Positions 22,320 through 31,813 of a stretch of 64,000 bases of DNA are shown here, piece by piece. The notes below the pieces were generated by a model. That model did no database searches and had not been told where the DNA came from. It was given only the letters and a program-made list of their open reading frames with translations. Within the stretch, counting starts at the first letter, position 1; each line of letters opens with the position of its first letter. The stretch comes from Actinomadura sp. NBRC 104425 (GTDB taxonomy: Bacteria > Actinomycetota > Actinomycetes > Streptosporangiales > Streptosporangiaceae): positions 124,001 through 188,000 of the forward strand of contig NZ_BSTN01000007.1 of assembly GCF_030269545.1 (NCBI RefSeq), read 5' to 3'. The translations under genes and the position numbers were made by a program.

Positions 22320-23329
22320 GCGTTCTCCAGGGTAGGGGCGGCCGCGCCGCGGACCGGGTGCGTCCGGGCCAGGTGGGCGGCGGCACCGAGCAGGGCCGGA
22401 TAGGGGTGGACGACCAGCGCGGTGGGGATCGCGCGCAGATAGTCCTCGACCAGAGGCTTGGCCTCGAAGCGGGCGCGGAAGTCGCCGGCCTCCAACGCGT
22501 CGGCGATCCGGGGCAGGATGCCACCGCCCAGGTAGACGCCGCCGCGCGCGCCCAGCGTGAGCGCCGCGTTCCCGGCGAACGACCCGAGCAGCGCGCAGAA
22601 CACGGCCACCGCGTCCGCGCACAGCGGGTCGTCGCGCCCGGCGACGATCTGCGCGGCGGTCAGCGGTTCGGCGGGCGTGCCGCGCACCGTGCCCAGCAGC
22701 CGGTGCAGGCGGGCCAGGCCGTCGCCGGACAGCAGCATCTCGGCGCTCGCGGCGCCGCATTCGGCGCGCAGCAGCCGCACCACCTCGACCTCCTCGTCGG
22801 TGGCGGCGGGCGCGTCGACGTGCCCGCCCTCCCCCGGCGTGGGAATCCACCCGCCGCCCGGCACCGGGACGAGCCCGGCCACGCCCATGCCCGTGCCGGG
22901 GCCGAGCACCGCCAGCGGGGCGGTGCCGTCCGGCGCGGGCGCCGCGCCGCCGACGGGGCGCAGGTCGTCCGGGCCGAGCAGGGGCAGCGACGCCGCCAGC
23001 GCGGCGAAGTCGTTGACGACCTCGACCGCGGCCAGCCCGAGGCGGTCGCGGACGTCCGCGACCTCGCCCGGGCGCCAGTCGGCGTTGGTCAGGTGGTAGC
23101 GGCCGCCGCCGACGGGACCGGCCACCGCCAGGCACGCGGCGGCGGGCCGGGCGGTCTCCTCCGCCAGATAGGCGGCCGCGGCCTCGCCCAGCCCGGTGAA
23201 GTCGCGGGTCGGCAGGACGCGCACCCGCTCCGGCGCGGCGCCCGGGGCCTCGACCAGCGCGAACCGGGCGTTGGTGCCGCCGACGTCGCCGACCAGCCAC
23301 GGGCCGGCCGCCTCCGCCCGCACGGTCAC
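22316..23329 (-). CDS. glk: Glucokinase (Glk/E. coli type)
   Basis: 337 aa. [20 protein letters not shown] is the phosphate-binding start of the non-ROK glucokinase family. [16 protein letters not shown] carries the catalytic Asp, [17 protein letters not shown] the adenosine site, and [13 protein letters not shown] the sugar-contact Glu/His. It phosphorylates glucose to glucose 6-phosphate. GTG 23329 overlaps the edd stop, and its own stop overlaps eda, so the three are tightly coupled. This enzyme type is less usual in actinomycetes, where ROK glucokinases prevail. Confidence 0.9.
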   Translation of the reverse strand: MTVRAEAAGPWLVGDVGGTNARFALVEAPGAAPERVRVLPTRDFTGLGEAAAAYLAEETARPAAACLAVAGPVGGGRYHLTNADWRPGEVADVRDRLGLAAVEVVNDFAALAASLPLLGPDDLRPVGGAAPAPDGTAPLAVLGPGTGMGVAGLVPVPGGGWIPTPGEGGHVDAPAATDEEVEVVRLLRAECGAASAEMLLSGDGLARLHRLLGTVRGTPAEPLTAAQIVAGRDDPLCADAVAVFCALLGSFAGNAALTLGARGGVYLGGGILPRIADALEAGDFRARFEAKPLVEDYLRAIPTALVVHPYPALLGAAAHLARTHPVRGAAAPTLENA

Positions 23330-25155
23330 ACGACCACCCCGGCGCCGCGCTCGGCCGGGCCGACGGCCAGGCGGAAGACGTCGAACAGCTCGCGGCCGGT
23401 GCCGGTCCACTCGCCCTGGGCGGGCGCGCCGCCGTGCGGCTCCCGCGCGGCGAGCTCCTCGTCAGACAGCAGCACCTCCAGCAGGCCCTTGTCGGCGTCG
23501 AGGCGGACGATGTCGCCGTCGCGCAGCCGGGCCAGCGGGCCGTCCGCCGCCGCCTCGGGGGACACATGGATCGCGGCGGGCACCGTCCCGGACGCTCCCG
23601 ACATGCGGCCGTCGGTGACGAGCGCGACGCGGTGGCCGCGGTCCTGCAGCACCGACAGCGGCGGGGTGAGGCGGTGCAGCTCGGGCATGCCGTTGGCGCG
23701 CGGCCCCTGGTGGCGGACGACCACGACGACGTCGCGGTCCAGCTCCCCGGCGGAGAACGCGCGGTGCAGCTCCTCCTGCGAGCCGAACACCCGCGCGGGC
23801 GCCTCGATCGCGCGGTGCTCGGGCCGCACCGCCGAAACCTTGATGACCGCGCGGCCCAGGTTGCCGCGGACGGTGCGCAGCCCGCCCTGCGGGTCGAACG
23901 GCTCGTCCACCGGGCGCAGGACATCGGTGTCGCCGGAGGTGCGCGGACCGGGCTCCCAGGTCAGGCCGTCGGGCGTCAGCCTGGGCGCCTGCCGGTAGGC
24001 GGCCAGGGTGCCGCCGCCGACGGTGCGGGCGTCCTCGTGCAGGAGCCCGGCGTCCAGCAGCTCGCCGATGAGGAAGGCGGTGCCGCCCGCGGCGTGGAAG
24101 TGGTTCACGTCGGCGGTGCCGTTGGGGTACAGGCGAGTGAGCAGCGGCGTGACGGCCGACAGCTCGTCGAAGTCGTCCCAGGTCAGCTCGATGCCGGCGG
24201 CCGCGGCCATCGCCACCAGGTGCAGCGTGTGGTTGGTGGACCCGCCGGTGGCCAGCAGCGCCACGACGCCGTTGACGAACGCGCGCTCGTCCAGCATCTC
24301 CCCGATCGGCAGGTAGGCGTCGTCGCCCTTCAGCGCGGTCAGCTCCAGGACGCGGCGGGCGGCGGCGTCGGTGAGGGCGTCGCGCAGCTCGGTGCCGGGC
24401 GGGACGAAGCTCGCCCCCGGAAGATGCAGGCCCATCGCCTCCATGAGCAGCTGGTTGGAGTTGGCCGTGCCGTAGAAGGTGCAGGTGCCGGGCGCGTGGT
24501 AGGAGCCGGCCTCGGCCTCCAGCAGCTCGTCGCGGCCGATCTCGCCCGCCGCGTACCGCTTGCGCACCTTGGCCTTCTCGGCGTTGGGCAGCCCGGACGG
24601 CATCGGCCCGGCCGGGACGAGGATCACCGGCAGGTGCCCGAACGACAGCGCCCCGATGACCAGCCCGGGGACGATCTTGTCGCAGACGCCGAGCAGCAGC
24701 GCCCCGTCGAACATGTCGTGCGACAGCGCGACCGCGGTGGCCATGGCGACCACGTCGCGGCTGAACAGCGACAGCTCCATCCCGGCGCGGCCCTGGGTGA
24801 TGCCGTCGCACATGGCGGGCACGCCGCCGGCGAACTGGGCGGTGCCGCCCGCCGCGGCGACGGCGGCCTTGATCCGGTCGGGGTAGTCCTTGAGCGGCTG
24901 GTGCGCCGACAGCATGTCGTTGTAGGCCGACACGATCGCGATGTTGGGGGTCTCCTCGCCGCGCAGCCGCAGCTTCTCCAGCGGGCCGCAGGCGGCGAAC
25001 CCGTGCGCCAGGTTCGCGCAGCCGAGCGCGGCGCGGGCCGGGCCGGCGGCCTTGGCCTCGGCGATGCGGCGCAGGTATGCGGCGCGGCGTCCGGCGCTGC
25101 GTTCGGCGACACGCCGGGTGACGCGCGCCACGACGGGATGCGGCGTGGTGCTCAT
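23326..25155 (-). CDS. edd: Phosphogluconate dehydratase
   Basis: 609 aa [4Fe-4S] dehydratase of the IlvD/Edd family. It makes KDPG from 6-phosphogluconate. [57 protein letters not shown] and the [16 protein letters not shown] region hold the cluster cysteines and Mg site. [19 protein letters not shown] and [21 protein letters not shown] are typical C-terminal motifs. First gene of the operon. No zwf or pgl lies in this window, so 6-phosphogluconate must come from elsewhere, possibly gluconate or the pentose pathway. Confidence 0.94.
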   Translation of the reverse strand: MSTTPHPVVARVTRRVAERSAGRRAAYLRRIAEAKAAGPARAALGCANLAHGFAACGPLEKLRLRGEETPNIAIVSAYNDMLSAHQPLKDYPDRIKAAVAAAGGTAQFAGGVPAMCDGITQGRAGMELSLFSRDVVAMATAVALSHDMFDGALLLGVCDKIVPGLVIGALSFGHLPVILVPAGPMPSGLPNAEKAKVRKRYAAGEIGRDELLEAEAGSYHAPGTCTFYGTANSNQLLMEAMGLHLPGASFVPPGTELRDALTDAAARRVLELTALKGDDAYLPIGEMLDERAFVNGVVALLATGGSTNHTLHLVAMAAAAGIELTWDDFDELSAVTPLLTRLYPNGTADVNHFHAAGGTAFLIGELLDAGLLHEDARTVGGGTLAAYRQAPRLTPDGLTWEPGPRTSGDTDVLRPVDEPFDPQGGLRTVRGNLGRAVIKVSAVRPEHRAIEAPARVFGSQEELHRAFSAGELDRDVVVVVRHQGPRANGMPELHRLTPPLSVLQDRGHRVALVTDGRMSGASGTVPAAIHVSPEAAADGPLARLRDGDIVRLDADKGLLEVLLSDEELAAREPHGGAPAQGEWTGTGRELFDVFRLAVGPAERGAGVVV

Positions 25156-25224
25156 AGAACGCTCCAGAACCGGGGGGACGAACGCTCCGCAACCTATCGC
25201 GGTAACGAAAACTCAGACAACAGA

Positions 25225-25278
25225 CTTAGGCATCTAAGATGACAAAACTCCAAAGGTTCCGCCATGTGGACATCCACA
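25225..25278. promoter_or_regulatory. edd-ROK divergent operators and edd -35
   Basis: Two 5-4-5 inverted repeats lie between the divergent genes: CTTAGGCATCTAAG (25225-25238) and TGTGGACATCCACA (25265-25278). On the minus strand a TTGTCA -35-like hexamer at about 25244-25239 touches the first repeat. A ROK repressor binding here could control both edd-glk-eda and itself. Which repeat is the real operator cannot be told from sequence. Confidence 0.5.
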
Positions 25279-25302
25279 AGACGCCCATGCTTCACTGACA
25301 GG

Positions 25303-26436
25303 ATGCGCAGAAGCCCGTCCACCAGCGGCGAGGTGCTCCGGCTCGTCCGGGAGGAGGGCGTGTCCACGCGCGCCGAACTGGGGAGGCTCACCGGCCTGTC
25401 CCGTCCCGCCGTGGCGGCGCGGGTCAACGAGCTGATCGCGCACGGGCTGCTGGTCGAGCGGGCCGACAGCGCGTCCACCGGCGGGCGCCCGCCGGCGCGG
25501 CTGGAGTTCAACGCCGCGGGCGGGGCCGTGCTGGTCGCCAACCTCGGCCGGTCCCGCGGCCAGGCGGCCGTGTGCGACCTGGCCGGCACGCTGCTCGTGC
25601 AGGCCGACGTGGACCTGCCCGCCGACCTGTCCCCCGGCGCGGTGCTGCCCCGCCTGCTGGACCGCTGGAGCGAACTGCTGGCCAAGGCGGACCAGTCGCC
25701 CGCGACGGTGCGCGGCGCGGGCCTGGCCGTCCCCGACCCGGTCGGCCTGACCCCCGAGGCGTGGGACGGCGTCGAGGTCGGCCCGCTGGTCGCCGAGCGG
25801 TTCGACGTGCCCGTCCTGCTCGACAACGACGTCAACGCCGCCGCGCTCGGCGAGCACCGCACCCGCTACGCCGACCTGGCCGACCTGCTGTTCGTCAAGA
25901 TCTCCACCGGCATCGGCGGCGGGCTGATCATGGGCGGCCGGATCCAGCGCGGCGCGCTCGGCGCGGCCGGGGAGATCGGGCACGTGCCCGTCCCGGGCGC
26001 CGAGGAGGCCCCCTGCCGCTGCGGCAACCTGGGCTGCCTGGAGGCCGTCGCGAGCGGCGCGGCCCTGCTGGCCCGCTCCGGCGCCCGCGACCTGGCCGAG
26101 CTGTCCGAACGCGCCCGCGCGGGCGACCCCGCCGTCGTCGGCCTGGTCCGCGACGCGGGCCGCCGGCTCGGCGAGGTGATCGCCACCGCGGTCAACCTGC
26201 TCAACCCGGCCGTGGTCGTCCTCGGCGGCGACCTGACGGGCGCCTACGAGCCGCTGATCGCGGGCGTCCGCGAGGTCGTCTACCGGCGCGCTACGGCCCT
26301 GGCCACCGGCCGGCTGCGCATCGAGCCCAGCCGCCTGGGCGACACCGCGGGCCTGATCGGCTGCGCCGTCATGACCCTCGACCACCTCCTCGCCCCCGCG
26401 ACCGTCGACGCCGCCCTCACCGCCGCCCGTTCCTGA
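25303..26436 (+). CDS. ROK-family transcriptional regulator
   Basis: 377 aa from ATG 25303 (an upstream ATG at 25264 overlaps the operator-like repeat). Residues 1-70 are a winged helix: TSGEVLRLVREEGVSTRAELGRLTGLSRPAVAARVNELIAHGLL. The rest is a ROK fold: DNDVNAAALGEH, FVKISTGIGGGLIMGGRI, AAGEIGHVPVPG with the ROK His, and the zinc motif CRCGNLGCLEA. It probably senses glucose, gluconate or a phosphosugar and represses the divergent Entner-Doudoroff operon. The degenerate N-terminal sugar-kinase loop suggests sensing rather than catalysis. Confidence 0.9.
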   Translation: MRRSPSTSGEVLRLVREEGVSTRAELGRLTGLSRPAVAARVNELIAHGLLVERADSASTGGRPPARLEFNAAGGAVLVANLGRSRGQAAVCDLAGTLLVQADVDLPADLSPGAVLPRLLDRWSELLAKADQSPATVRGAGLAVPDPVGLTPEAWDGVEVGPLVAERFDVPVLLDNDVNAAALGEHRTRYADLADLLFVKISTGIGGGLIMGGRIQRGALGAAGEIGHVPVPGAEEAPCRCGNLGCLEAVASGAALLARSGARDLAELSERARAGDPAVVGLVRDAGRRLGEVIATAVNLLNPAVVVLGGDLTGAYEPLIAGVREVVYRRATALATGRLRIEPSRLGDTAGLIGCAVMTLDHLLAPATVDAALTAARS

Positions 26437-26455
26437 CCGCCGGGAAAGGCGAGGA

Positions 26456-26479
26456 ACATGCCCCCTTGCGGCGGCATGT
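26456..26479. terminator. Weak hairpin between ROK gene and next gene
   Basis: ACATGCC (26456-26462) pairs with GGCATGT (26473-26479), 7 bp, between convergent genes. Modest stem, so only a possible terminator. Confidence 0.4.
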
Positions 26480-26502
26480 CCCCCGTGTTCCCCGCGAGTC
26501 GT

Positions 26503-26850
26503 TCAGCGGCGGCAGCCCCGCCGGAATCCGTAGTCGTACCCGCTGGCCCAGCCGCGCGTGTAGCAGTCGCGGGTGAACCTGTAATAACGCCTGTGCCGCA
26601 TCCGGCAGTCCCTGCGGCCGTCCCGGTAACCCTGCCGGAAGCCGTCCCGATAGCCCTGCTGGTAGCGGGCGTGGTCGCGTCCGCGTCGACACTGCTGGGC
26701 ATGGGTCGCCGTCGCCGCCGTCCCCTTGCCGACCGACGCCGTTTTCGCGCACGCGGCGGCGGCCGGGCCTTGGGACACCGCCCCGGGCCCGGCCACCAGG
26801 GCCGTGAAGAGCACCGGTGTGAGCACCATCAGTCTTCGCTTGCCGGACAT
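26503..26850 (-). CDS. Small secreted Tyr/Arg-rich protein, paralogue A
   Basis: 115 aa. A signal peptide MSGKRRLMVLTPVLFTALVAGPGAVSQ ends near AAAACAK. The mature part is built of short aromatic/Arg/Gly repeats: RYQQGYRDGFRQGYRDGRRDC, then RRYYRFTRDCYTRGWASGYDYGFRRGCRR. About six G-Y/F-x-x-G steps and three or four Cys suggest a small disulfide-stabilised or collagen-like fold. I do not know the family. ATG 26850 is preceded by AAGGGGG. It is followed, on the same strand and upstream, by a diverged copy of itself with its own leader. Confidence 0.78.
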   Translation of the reverse strand: MSGKRRLMVLTPVLFTALVAGPGAVSQGPAAAACAKTASVGKGTAATATHAQQCRRGRDHARYQQGYRDGFRQGYRDGRRDCRMRHRRYYRFTRDCYTRGWASGYDYGFRRGCRR

Positions 26851-26978
26851 GGTCCGCCCCCCTTCGAAAGGCGAGTCCTGATCGCGAACACCGCGTTAAT
26901 TCCCCCAAACCGGGACGGATGCCGACATATGCCATCAAAATCCGGCAAAACCCCAACTTCATGGCGCGGCGACCACGC

Positions 26979-27293
26979 TCACCACCCGCAAGCTCGCGAG
27001 TATCCCCCGACGAATCCCCTTATCCAGCCGCGCGTGTAGCAGTCGGGGGAACGCCGGTAGAACGGCTGGTACCGGTCCCCGCAATCACGGCGCCCCTCTC
27101 GGTATCCCTGCCGGAAACCGTCCCGGAATCCCAGCCGATAGCCCCACCCACACGGCTGGACATGGGTCGCCGAGCCCTTGCCGGCCGATGTCACGCAGGC
27201 GGCGGCCGACTCCTGCGACACGGCCGCGGGCCCGGCGGCCAGAGCGGCGAAGAGCACCGGCGTGAACGCCATCAGACGTCGCTTTCCGAACAC
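26979..27293 (-). CDS. Small secreted Tyr/Arg-rich protein, paralogue B
   Basis: 104 aa from GTG 27293. The start VFGKRRLMAFTPVLFAALAAGPAAVSQ aligns with paralogue A, where the codon is ATG. The mature chain repeats the plan: YRLGFRDGFRQGYREGRRDCGDRYQPFYRRSPDCYTRGWIRGFVGGYSRACGW. Conserved features with A are GFRQGYR(D/E)GRRDC and DCYTRGW.xG. The region upstream of both genes is also alike (CCCTTCGAA near the start, then ATATGC...CAAAA.C about 90 bp further), so a whole unit including promoter was duplicated. Overlapping reading frames on the plus strand are ignored. Confidence 0.72.
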   Translation of the reverse strand: MFGKRRLMAFTPVLFAALAAGPAAVSQESAAACVTSAGKGSATHVQPCGWGYRLGFRDGFRQGYREGRRDCGDRYQPFYRRSPDCYTRGWIRGFVGGYSRACGW

Positions 27294-27494
27294 GGTCCGC
27301 ACCCCTTCGAAGGTGAGATCCGTCGGAACACCAATGAATCTCCCACCAGAAAGCGGGATATATGCGGACAAACACCTCCAATCTGCCAAAACTTTCCTTC
27401 ACAGCGGCGTCAAATGGCCGGAAGGACGGTCAACTCTCAGACCGCCGCTCCCCATCCCCGGTTCGCGACCGGACCTCGAGCACGTCGAAACGTA

Positions 27495-30400
27495 CTACTG
27501 ATCAGGAATCGGCAGCATATGGGCACGCCGCTCATCGTCACTCAGGGATCGGAAGACGCGTGTACGTGCGGCCGCTTTGAGCGCGTCGAGATCGATTTCG
27601 GCCTTCCAGACGCGGGCCGTGCCGTCGAAGGAGCCGGTGATGACGTACCGGCTGTCAGGCGTCCATGCGGCACTGGTCACCCGGTCACGGTGAACGCCGA
27701 TGATCCCGACTTCGGTGCCCCTCCGGGCATCCCAGACTCGGACGGTCCGGTCGTAGGACGCGGTCGCTATCAGCGTCCCGTCGGGAGACCAGGCCACGGC
27801 GTGCACCCGGGCTTCGTGGCCCACGAGCACGGCGACCTGATCACCACTCGCCACAGACCAGATGCGAGCGGTCCGATCGGCCGAGCACGTGACCACGAAG
27901 CGCTCGTCCGGTGACCAGGCCACGTCGTCCACCCAGTTCTCGTGGCCCCGCAACACGGTGAGCTGTCGCGCGGCCCTCGTATCCCAGATGCGGGCGGTAC
28001 GGTCATCGGAGGTGGACGCCAACAGGGATCCGCCCGGCGACCAGGCCACTCCTGTCACCCAATCCCGATGTCCGGTGAGTTCGCCCAGGAGCGAGCCGTC
28101 GACATGGCTCCACAGGCGGATTCGCCGGTCGCGCCCCGCGGTGGCGAGCCGGCCTCCGGCGAAGGCGATCGCCTCCGGAACGGTGTCCGCATGGTCGGCC
28201 GACCACAGCATTCGCGCGGGGGCGCCCTGCCGGACCTCCCAGGCGGTCATCGTCTTGTCGGCCGAGCAGGTGAACAGAACGGCCCCAGCCGACGCGATGC
28301 CGTGGACGGCGTCCCGGTGTGGGCTGAGCACTGTCGTCTGCCGTTCGGACTCCCGGTCCCAGAACCGGACGCTTCCGTCATCCGAGCAGGTGACGATCTG
28401 ATGCCCCGCGCCGCTCCAGTGGACGGCGCCTCGCAGGGGTCCTCGATGACCGGTCAGCAGCGTCTCCTCGACCCCGCGCGGCGTCAAATCCCATATCCGC
28501 GCCGTCCGGTCTCCCGAGGCGGTGGCCAGCCGACTGCCGTCCGGTGACCAGCACACCCCCCACACGTCGCCGTCATGTCCCCGGAGGGCGGCGATCTCCT
28601 GGGCGGAATAGGGATCCCATATCCGCGCCGTACGGTCGGCGCCGCAGGAGGCGAGCCGGGTGCCGTCCGGTGACCACGCAACGTTCCACACGCGCTCCTC
28701 ATGAGCCCTGATCAGCATGTCCTGCCGCCCGGTGGCCGCATGCCAGAGCCGGACCGTCTGGTCGCCGGACGCCGCGGCCACGTGCTCGCCGTCGGGATGC
28801 CAGGCGACGCCTTCGACGAAGTCCTCTGGACCTTGGAGCATCGCGCACTGCTCGCCTGTCTCGACGTCCCAGACACGGACGGCGCGTTCGTGCGATCCGC
28901 TGGCCAGCCGAGCACCGTCGGGAGACCACGCCAGGCCGAGGATGTTGTCCGTATGGCCATGCAGCTCGCGGGTGAGATGCGCCGTGGCGGCGTCGTAGAC
29001 CCGCACGGTGAGGTCCCGGGATCCGGTGGCGATCCAGCGGCCGTCCGGCGACCAGGCGACGCAGCGGACGACGTCGGTCGCCTCGCTCAGACTCGCACGC
29101 CGTTGTCCGGTGGCCGCGTCCCAGATCCCGACCGTGCGGTCGCGTGAGGCGGTGGCCACCTTCGAGGAATCCGGAGACCAGGCCACCATCTCCACCATGT
29201 CGGTGTGTCCGTCGATGACGGTGATGGTGCCGCCGGTCACCGCGTCCCAGATTCTGGCTGTGCCGTCCCGCGACGCCGTGGCGATGCGGGAACCGTCGGG
29301 GGACCAGGCAAGGTTGCGCACCGCGTCGATGTGTCCCTCCAGAACATCGGAGAGATGGTTGAAGGCCAGCGCGGTCATGAGAGCACGCTTCGCGGCCTGC
29401 GTGGGCGGGCAGTCCGACAGGGCCTCCAGCGACAACATGGTCGACAGTTCGGGATACCGCTCGGCGTTGGTGAGCACGTGTTGGGCGATCCCTTCGGAGA
29501 CCCTGCGCAGAAACGCCAGATCACGCCGCTGGGACGCCTCGATCAGCGCGCGGACCTCACCGGATGCCTGCCCGGCTTCCTCCAGGCCGGCGAACCACTG
29601 CCGAGCGAGCGTCAGCCGCTCCCCGGTGAGCAGGTAGTCGGCGCTGCGCCCGGAGTGCTCCCAGTCGGCCGCCCAGCGTTCGAGTTCACCCCGTCGACGA
29701 AGCTGTTCGGCGCGGGTCTCGACTTCTTGCCGCAGCGGCGGCCATTGCCGGAAGAGCGCCTCGTGCGCGACCTGGGCATAAGGCCGCCCGTTGCCTGCGT
29801 CGGTGACGAGCAGTCGCGCGTCGACGAAGGCGTCCACCACCGCGCGTTCGTCCGCGGACAGGTCGTCCAACGCCACTCGCCGGCGCGTGACGTCCTGCCC
29901 CTCGATGGTGACGAACTTGAGCAGCACCGACAGGATCGCGTCGATCCCCTGCTCACCGCGCAGCTCGACCACCACGTAGTCGGCTTGGCGCGCCAGCGCT
30001 CCCGCCACGCCCCCCAGAGCCCGGTAGGCGTCCTCGGTGATGAGCGCATTCGGCCCCACGGAGAAGTAGAGCTCCTGCAGCAGGTAGGCCAGCAGCGGCA
30101 GCGCGTCGCTCGTTCCCGCCTCCTCGATCATCGTTTCGATGAGTCCGGGCGCGAAACGCAACCCCACCAAGGCGGCCGGCTGCTCGATCACCTGGGCCAA
30201 CTGGGAGCGTCCCAGTGTCCCGATCGCAACCGGGCTCTGGAACAGCTCGGCGTGAGAGGTGTCGAGAAAGTCCCGCAGGAACTCGATGCGCACGGTGGCG
30301 AGGACCCAGAGCCGGGCGTCACGCGCCAGTGCCTCCGCGATCGCCGTGAGGAAGAGGTCCCGTTCCCGGTCGCCCGCCAGGGTGAGCAGTTCCTCCAACT

Positions 30401-31034
30401 GGTCGATCACCAGAAGCATGCGACGGAACCGGTTGCCCTCGCGACGGCGTTCGTTGAGCATATCGGTCAGGCTCGCCGGAGAGCGGCGCAGCCGACGCAC
30501 GGCCGCCGCGGCGTCCGGTGCGCCCGTGACCGCGGCCAGAGCGCCGATCGGGTCCGATCCGGGGGTCAGCACCGGCAGGATGATCCAACGCCGTTGTCGA
30601 AGCCGGGACATGACACCGGCCTGGGCCAACGACGACTTTCCGCTGCCGGAAGCCCCCACCAACACCACGAACCGGTCGGACGAGCGATCGAGGGAGGCGT
30701 GCAACCGGCGCGTCAGTTCGGCGATCTGGACGTCCCGCCCGAAGAAGACCGCCGCCTCCCCCTCGGTGAAGGCGTCCAGGCCCGGGTAGGGAGTACGGTC
30801 TTGATCCCAGACTCGAGGCGGTGGCGCCGGGCTTTCCAGACGGAAGGCGATGACGTGTCCGACGATCAGAGCCAGGATCAGCACCCCGATGCCCGGAACC
30901 GCGGCCTTCTGCAGGATCCGCAGGACAAGTGGCGTGTCGTCGACGTTGGTGGCGTAGTTGGTGACGATGCCCAGCAGGCTCGCAAGCAGGACGAGAAGGA
31001 CCTGGAGGAGCAGCGCGACCCGCCGACGCCTCAT
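27495..31034 (-). CDS. Membrane-anchored STAND NTPase with 14 WD40 repeats
   Basis: 1179 aa. Two N-terminal membrane helices (about 6-25 and 45-64) face a cytosolic body. YPGLDAFTEGEAAVFFGRD opens an nSTAND1-type NTPase: Walker A GASGSGKSS (127-135), Walker B LLVIDQLEELL (207-217), and ADYVVVELRGEQGI and AHEALFRQWPPL in the helical part. From about residue 571 come 14 WD repeats, most with GH...V..VAWSPDG..(I/L)AT.S.D.T(A/V)R(I/V)WD. This is enough for two seven-bladed propellers. Repeats 8-10 are least regular. Such proteins act as signal or stress platforms, some in antiviral defence. Gene is single, with no partner obvious nearby. Confidence 0.92.
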   Translation of the reverse strand: MRRRRVALLLQVLLVLLASLLGIVTNYATNVDDTPLVLRILQKAAVPGIGVLILALIVGHVIAFRLESPAPPPRVWDQDRTPYPGLDAFTEGEAAVFFGRDVQIAELTRRLHASLDRSSDRFVVLVGASGSGKSSLAQAGVMSRLRQRRWIILPVLTPGSDPIGALAAVTGAPDAAAAVRRLRRSPASLTDMLNERRREGNRFRRMLLVIDQLEELLTLAGDRERDLFLTAIAEALARDARLWVLATVRIEFLRDFLDTSHAELFQSPVAIGTLGRSQLAQVIEQPAALVGLRFAPGLIETMIEEAGTSDALPLLAYLLQELYFSVGPNALITEDAYRALGGVAGALARQADYVVVELRGEQGIDAILSVLLKFVTIEGQDVTRRRVALDDLSADERAVVDAFVDARLLVTDAGNGRPYAQVAHEALFRQWPPLRQEVETRAEQLRRRGELERWAADWEHSGRSADYLLTGERLTLARQWFAGLEEAGQASGEVRALIEASQRRDLAFLRRVSEGIAQHVLTNAERYPELSTMLSLEALSDCPPTQAAKRALMTALAFNHLSDVLEGHIDAVRNLAWSPDGSRIATASRDGTARIWDAVTGGTITVIDGHTDMVEMVAWSPDSSKVATASRDRTVGIWDAATGQRRASLSEATDVVRCVAWSPDGRWIATGSRDLTVRVYDAATAHLTRELHGHTDNILGLAWSPDGARLASGSHERAVRVWDVETGEQCAMLQGPEDFVEGVAWHPDGEHVAAASGDQTVRLWHAATGRQDMLIRAHEERVWNVAWSPDGTRLASCGADRTARIWDPYSAQEIAALRGHDGDVWGVCWSPDGSRLATASGDRTARIWDLTPRGVEETLLTGHRGPLRGAVHWSGAGHQIVTCSDDGSVRFWDRESERQTTVLSPHRDAVHGIASAGAVLFTCSADKTMTAWEVRQGAPARMLWSADHADTVPEAIAFAGGRLATAGRDRRIRLWSHVDGSLLGELTGHRDWVTGVAWSPGGSLLASTSDDRTARIWDTRAARQLTVLRGHENWVDDVAWSPDERFVVTCSADRTARIWSVASGDQVAVLVGHEARVHAVAWSPDGTLIATASYDRTVRVWDARRGTEVGIIGVHRDRVTSAAWTPDSRYVITGSFDGTARVWKAEIDLDALKAAARTRVFRSLSDDERRAHMLPIPDQ

Positions 31035-31229
31035 ATGGACTTTCCGTGACGTATCACGTGAATCGACAATCTCTTGCGGCGATCGAGGGGATACATTGCG
31101 TCTTCAGTCATGATCAGATGAGTTCCTCCGACCCGGCAAGGCAGCGGCCGGAACGGGCCAGTCTGTTGATCACGGTTGGGGGCTATGTGACGTGGTATCC
31201 GCGAGTATCAAATACGGAAGGTGACGGAG

Positions 31230-31529
31230 ATGGCAAGGACGACGCAGCTGCGTACGTACACCATCCGAGAGGGACTGCTGGACGAGTGGGCGGCCAAGTG
31301 GCGAGAACTGATCGTCCCGCTGCGCCTGGAGTTCGGGTTCGAGATCGGCGGCGCGTGGCTGGACCATGAACGCAGCCAGTTCGTGTGGTCGATCTCCTAC
31401 GACGGCCCGGAGTCGTTCGAGGAGCGCAACAAGCAGTACTGGGCGTCGCCGAAGCGAGCCGCCATGGGCCTGGACCCTGCCGACTACCTGGTCGCCCGTG
31501 ACGTGCGAGTTGTAGAACAGTTCTACTGA
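31230..31529 (+). CDS. NIPSNAP-family small protein
   Basis: 99 aa from ATG 31230; GGAAGG 8 nt upstream supports it over GTG 31221. QLRTYTIREGLLDEWAAKWRELIVPLR and the length fit NIPSNAP/dimeric alpha-beta barrel proteins. WLDHERSQFVWSISYDGPESFEERNKQYWASPKR continues the fold, with a conserved Trp-Ser. These proteins usually dimerise; ligand unknown. Gene stands alone between the WD40 gene and a DUF397 locus. Confidence 0.82.
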   Translation: MARTTQLRTYTIREGLLDEWAAKWRELIVPLRLEFGFEIGGAWLDHERSQFVWSISYDGPESFEERNKQYWASPKRAAMGLDPADYLVARDVRVVEQFY

Positions 31530-31593
31530 CCAGGCACGTCCACCGAGGTACAGGCACGCCTGACACAGGGGCCCGTGCATGTGCCGCCAGGAG

Positions 31594-31688
31594 TGGGCTC
31601 ACGTCACTCGGTCAGCGACACACCTCAAAGATCAAGCTCACCGCGCTTGACCCGCTGCACCAACTCGGCGAACTCCGTACGGCTGATG
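31594..31688 (-). repeat. 95-bp direct repeat, copy 1 (DUF397 3' part)
   Basis: Identical over 95 bp to 32123-32217, covering the last about 64 bases of the gene at 31625 and about 30 bp beyond its stop. Identity across non-coding sequence shows a recent duplication or gene conversion. Confidence 0.85.
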
Positions 31689-31813
31689 TTGAGCCGATCA
31701 CCATCGGGGTTTTTGGAGTCGCGCACCGCGACTCCCTCGACGAGCCGAGCTACTTCGACACAGGCGTCATCGTTCATGCCGCCGCTGTAAGAACTCTTGC
31801 GCCACTCCGTCAT
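31625..31813 (-). CDS. DUF397 protein, copy 1
   Basis: 62 aa. MTEWRKSSYSGGMNDDACVEVA, then VAVRDSKNPDGDRLNISRTEFAELVQRV, is the complete DUF397 pattern. Such proteins are partners of an adjacent XRE/DUF5753 regulator in actinomycetes and modulate development or antibiotic control, as in the WhiJ-type loci. The intact regulator lies beyond copy 2, so copy 1 has lost its own regulator, of which scraps remain just upstream. Confidence 0.9.
   Translation of the reverse strand: MTEWRKSSYSGGMNDDACVEVARLVEGVAVRDSKNPDGDRLNISRTEFAELVQRVKRGELDL

Noticed and set aside
29205..31049. 614-codon plus-strand frame opposite the WD40 gene
   Set aside because: Mirror of the real gene; composition only, no motifs.
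31052..31067. TATCACGTGAATCG near the WD40 start as a second parS
   Set aside because: Only about 12 of 16 bases match the consensus, unlike the 15 of 16 site in parA.
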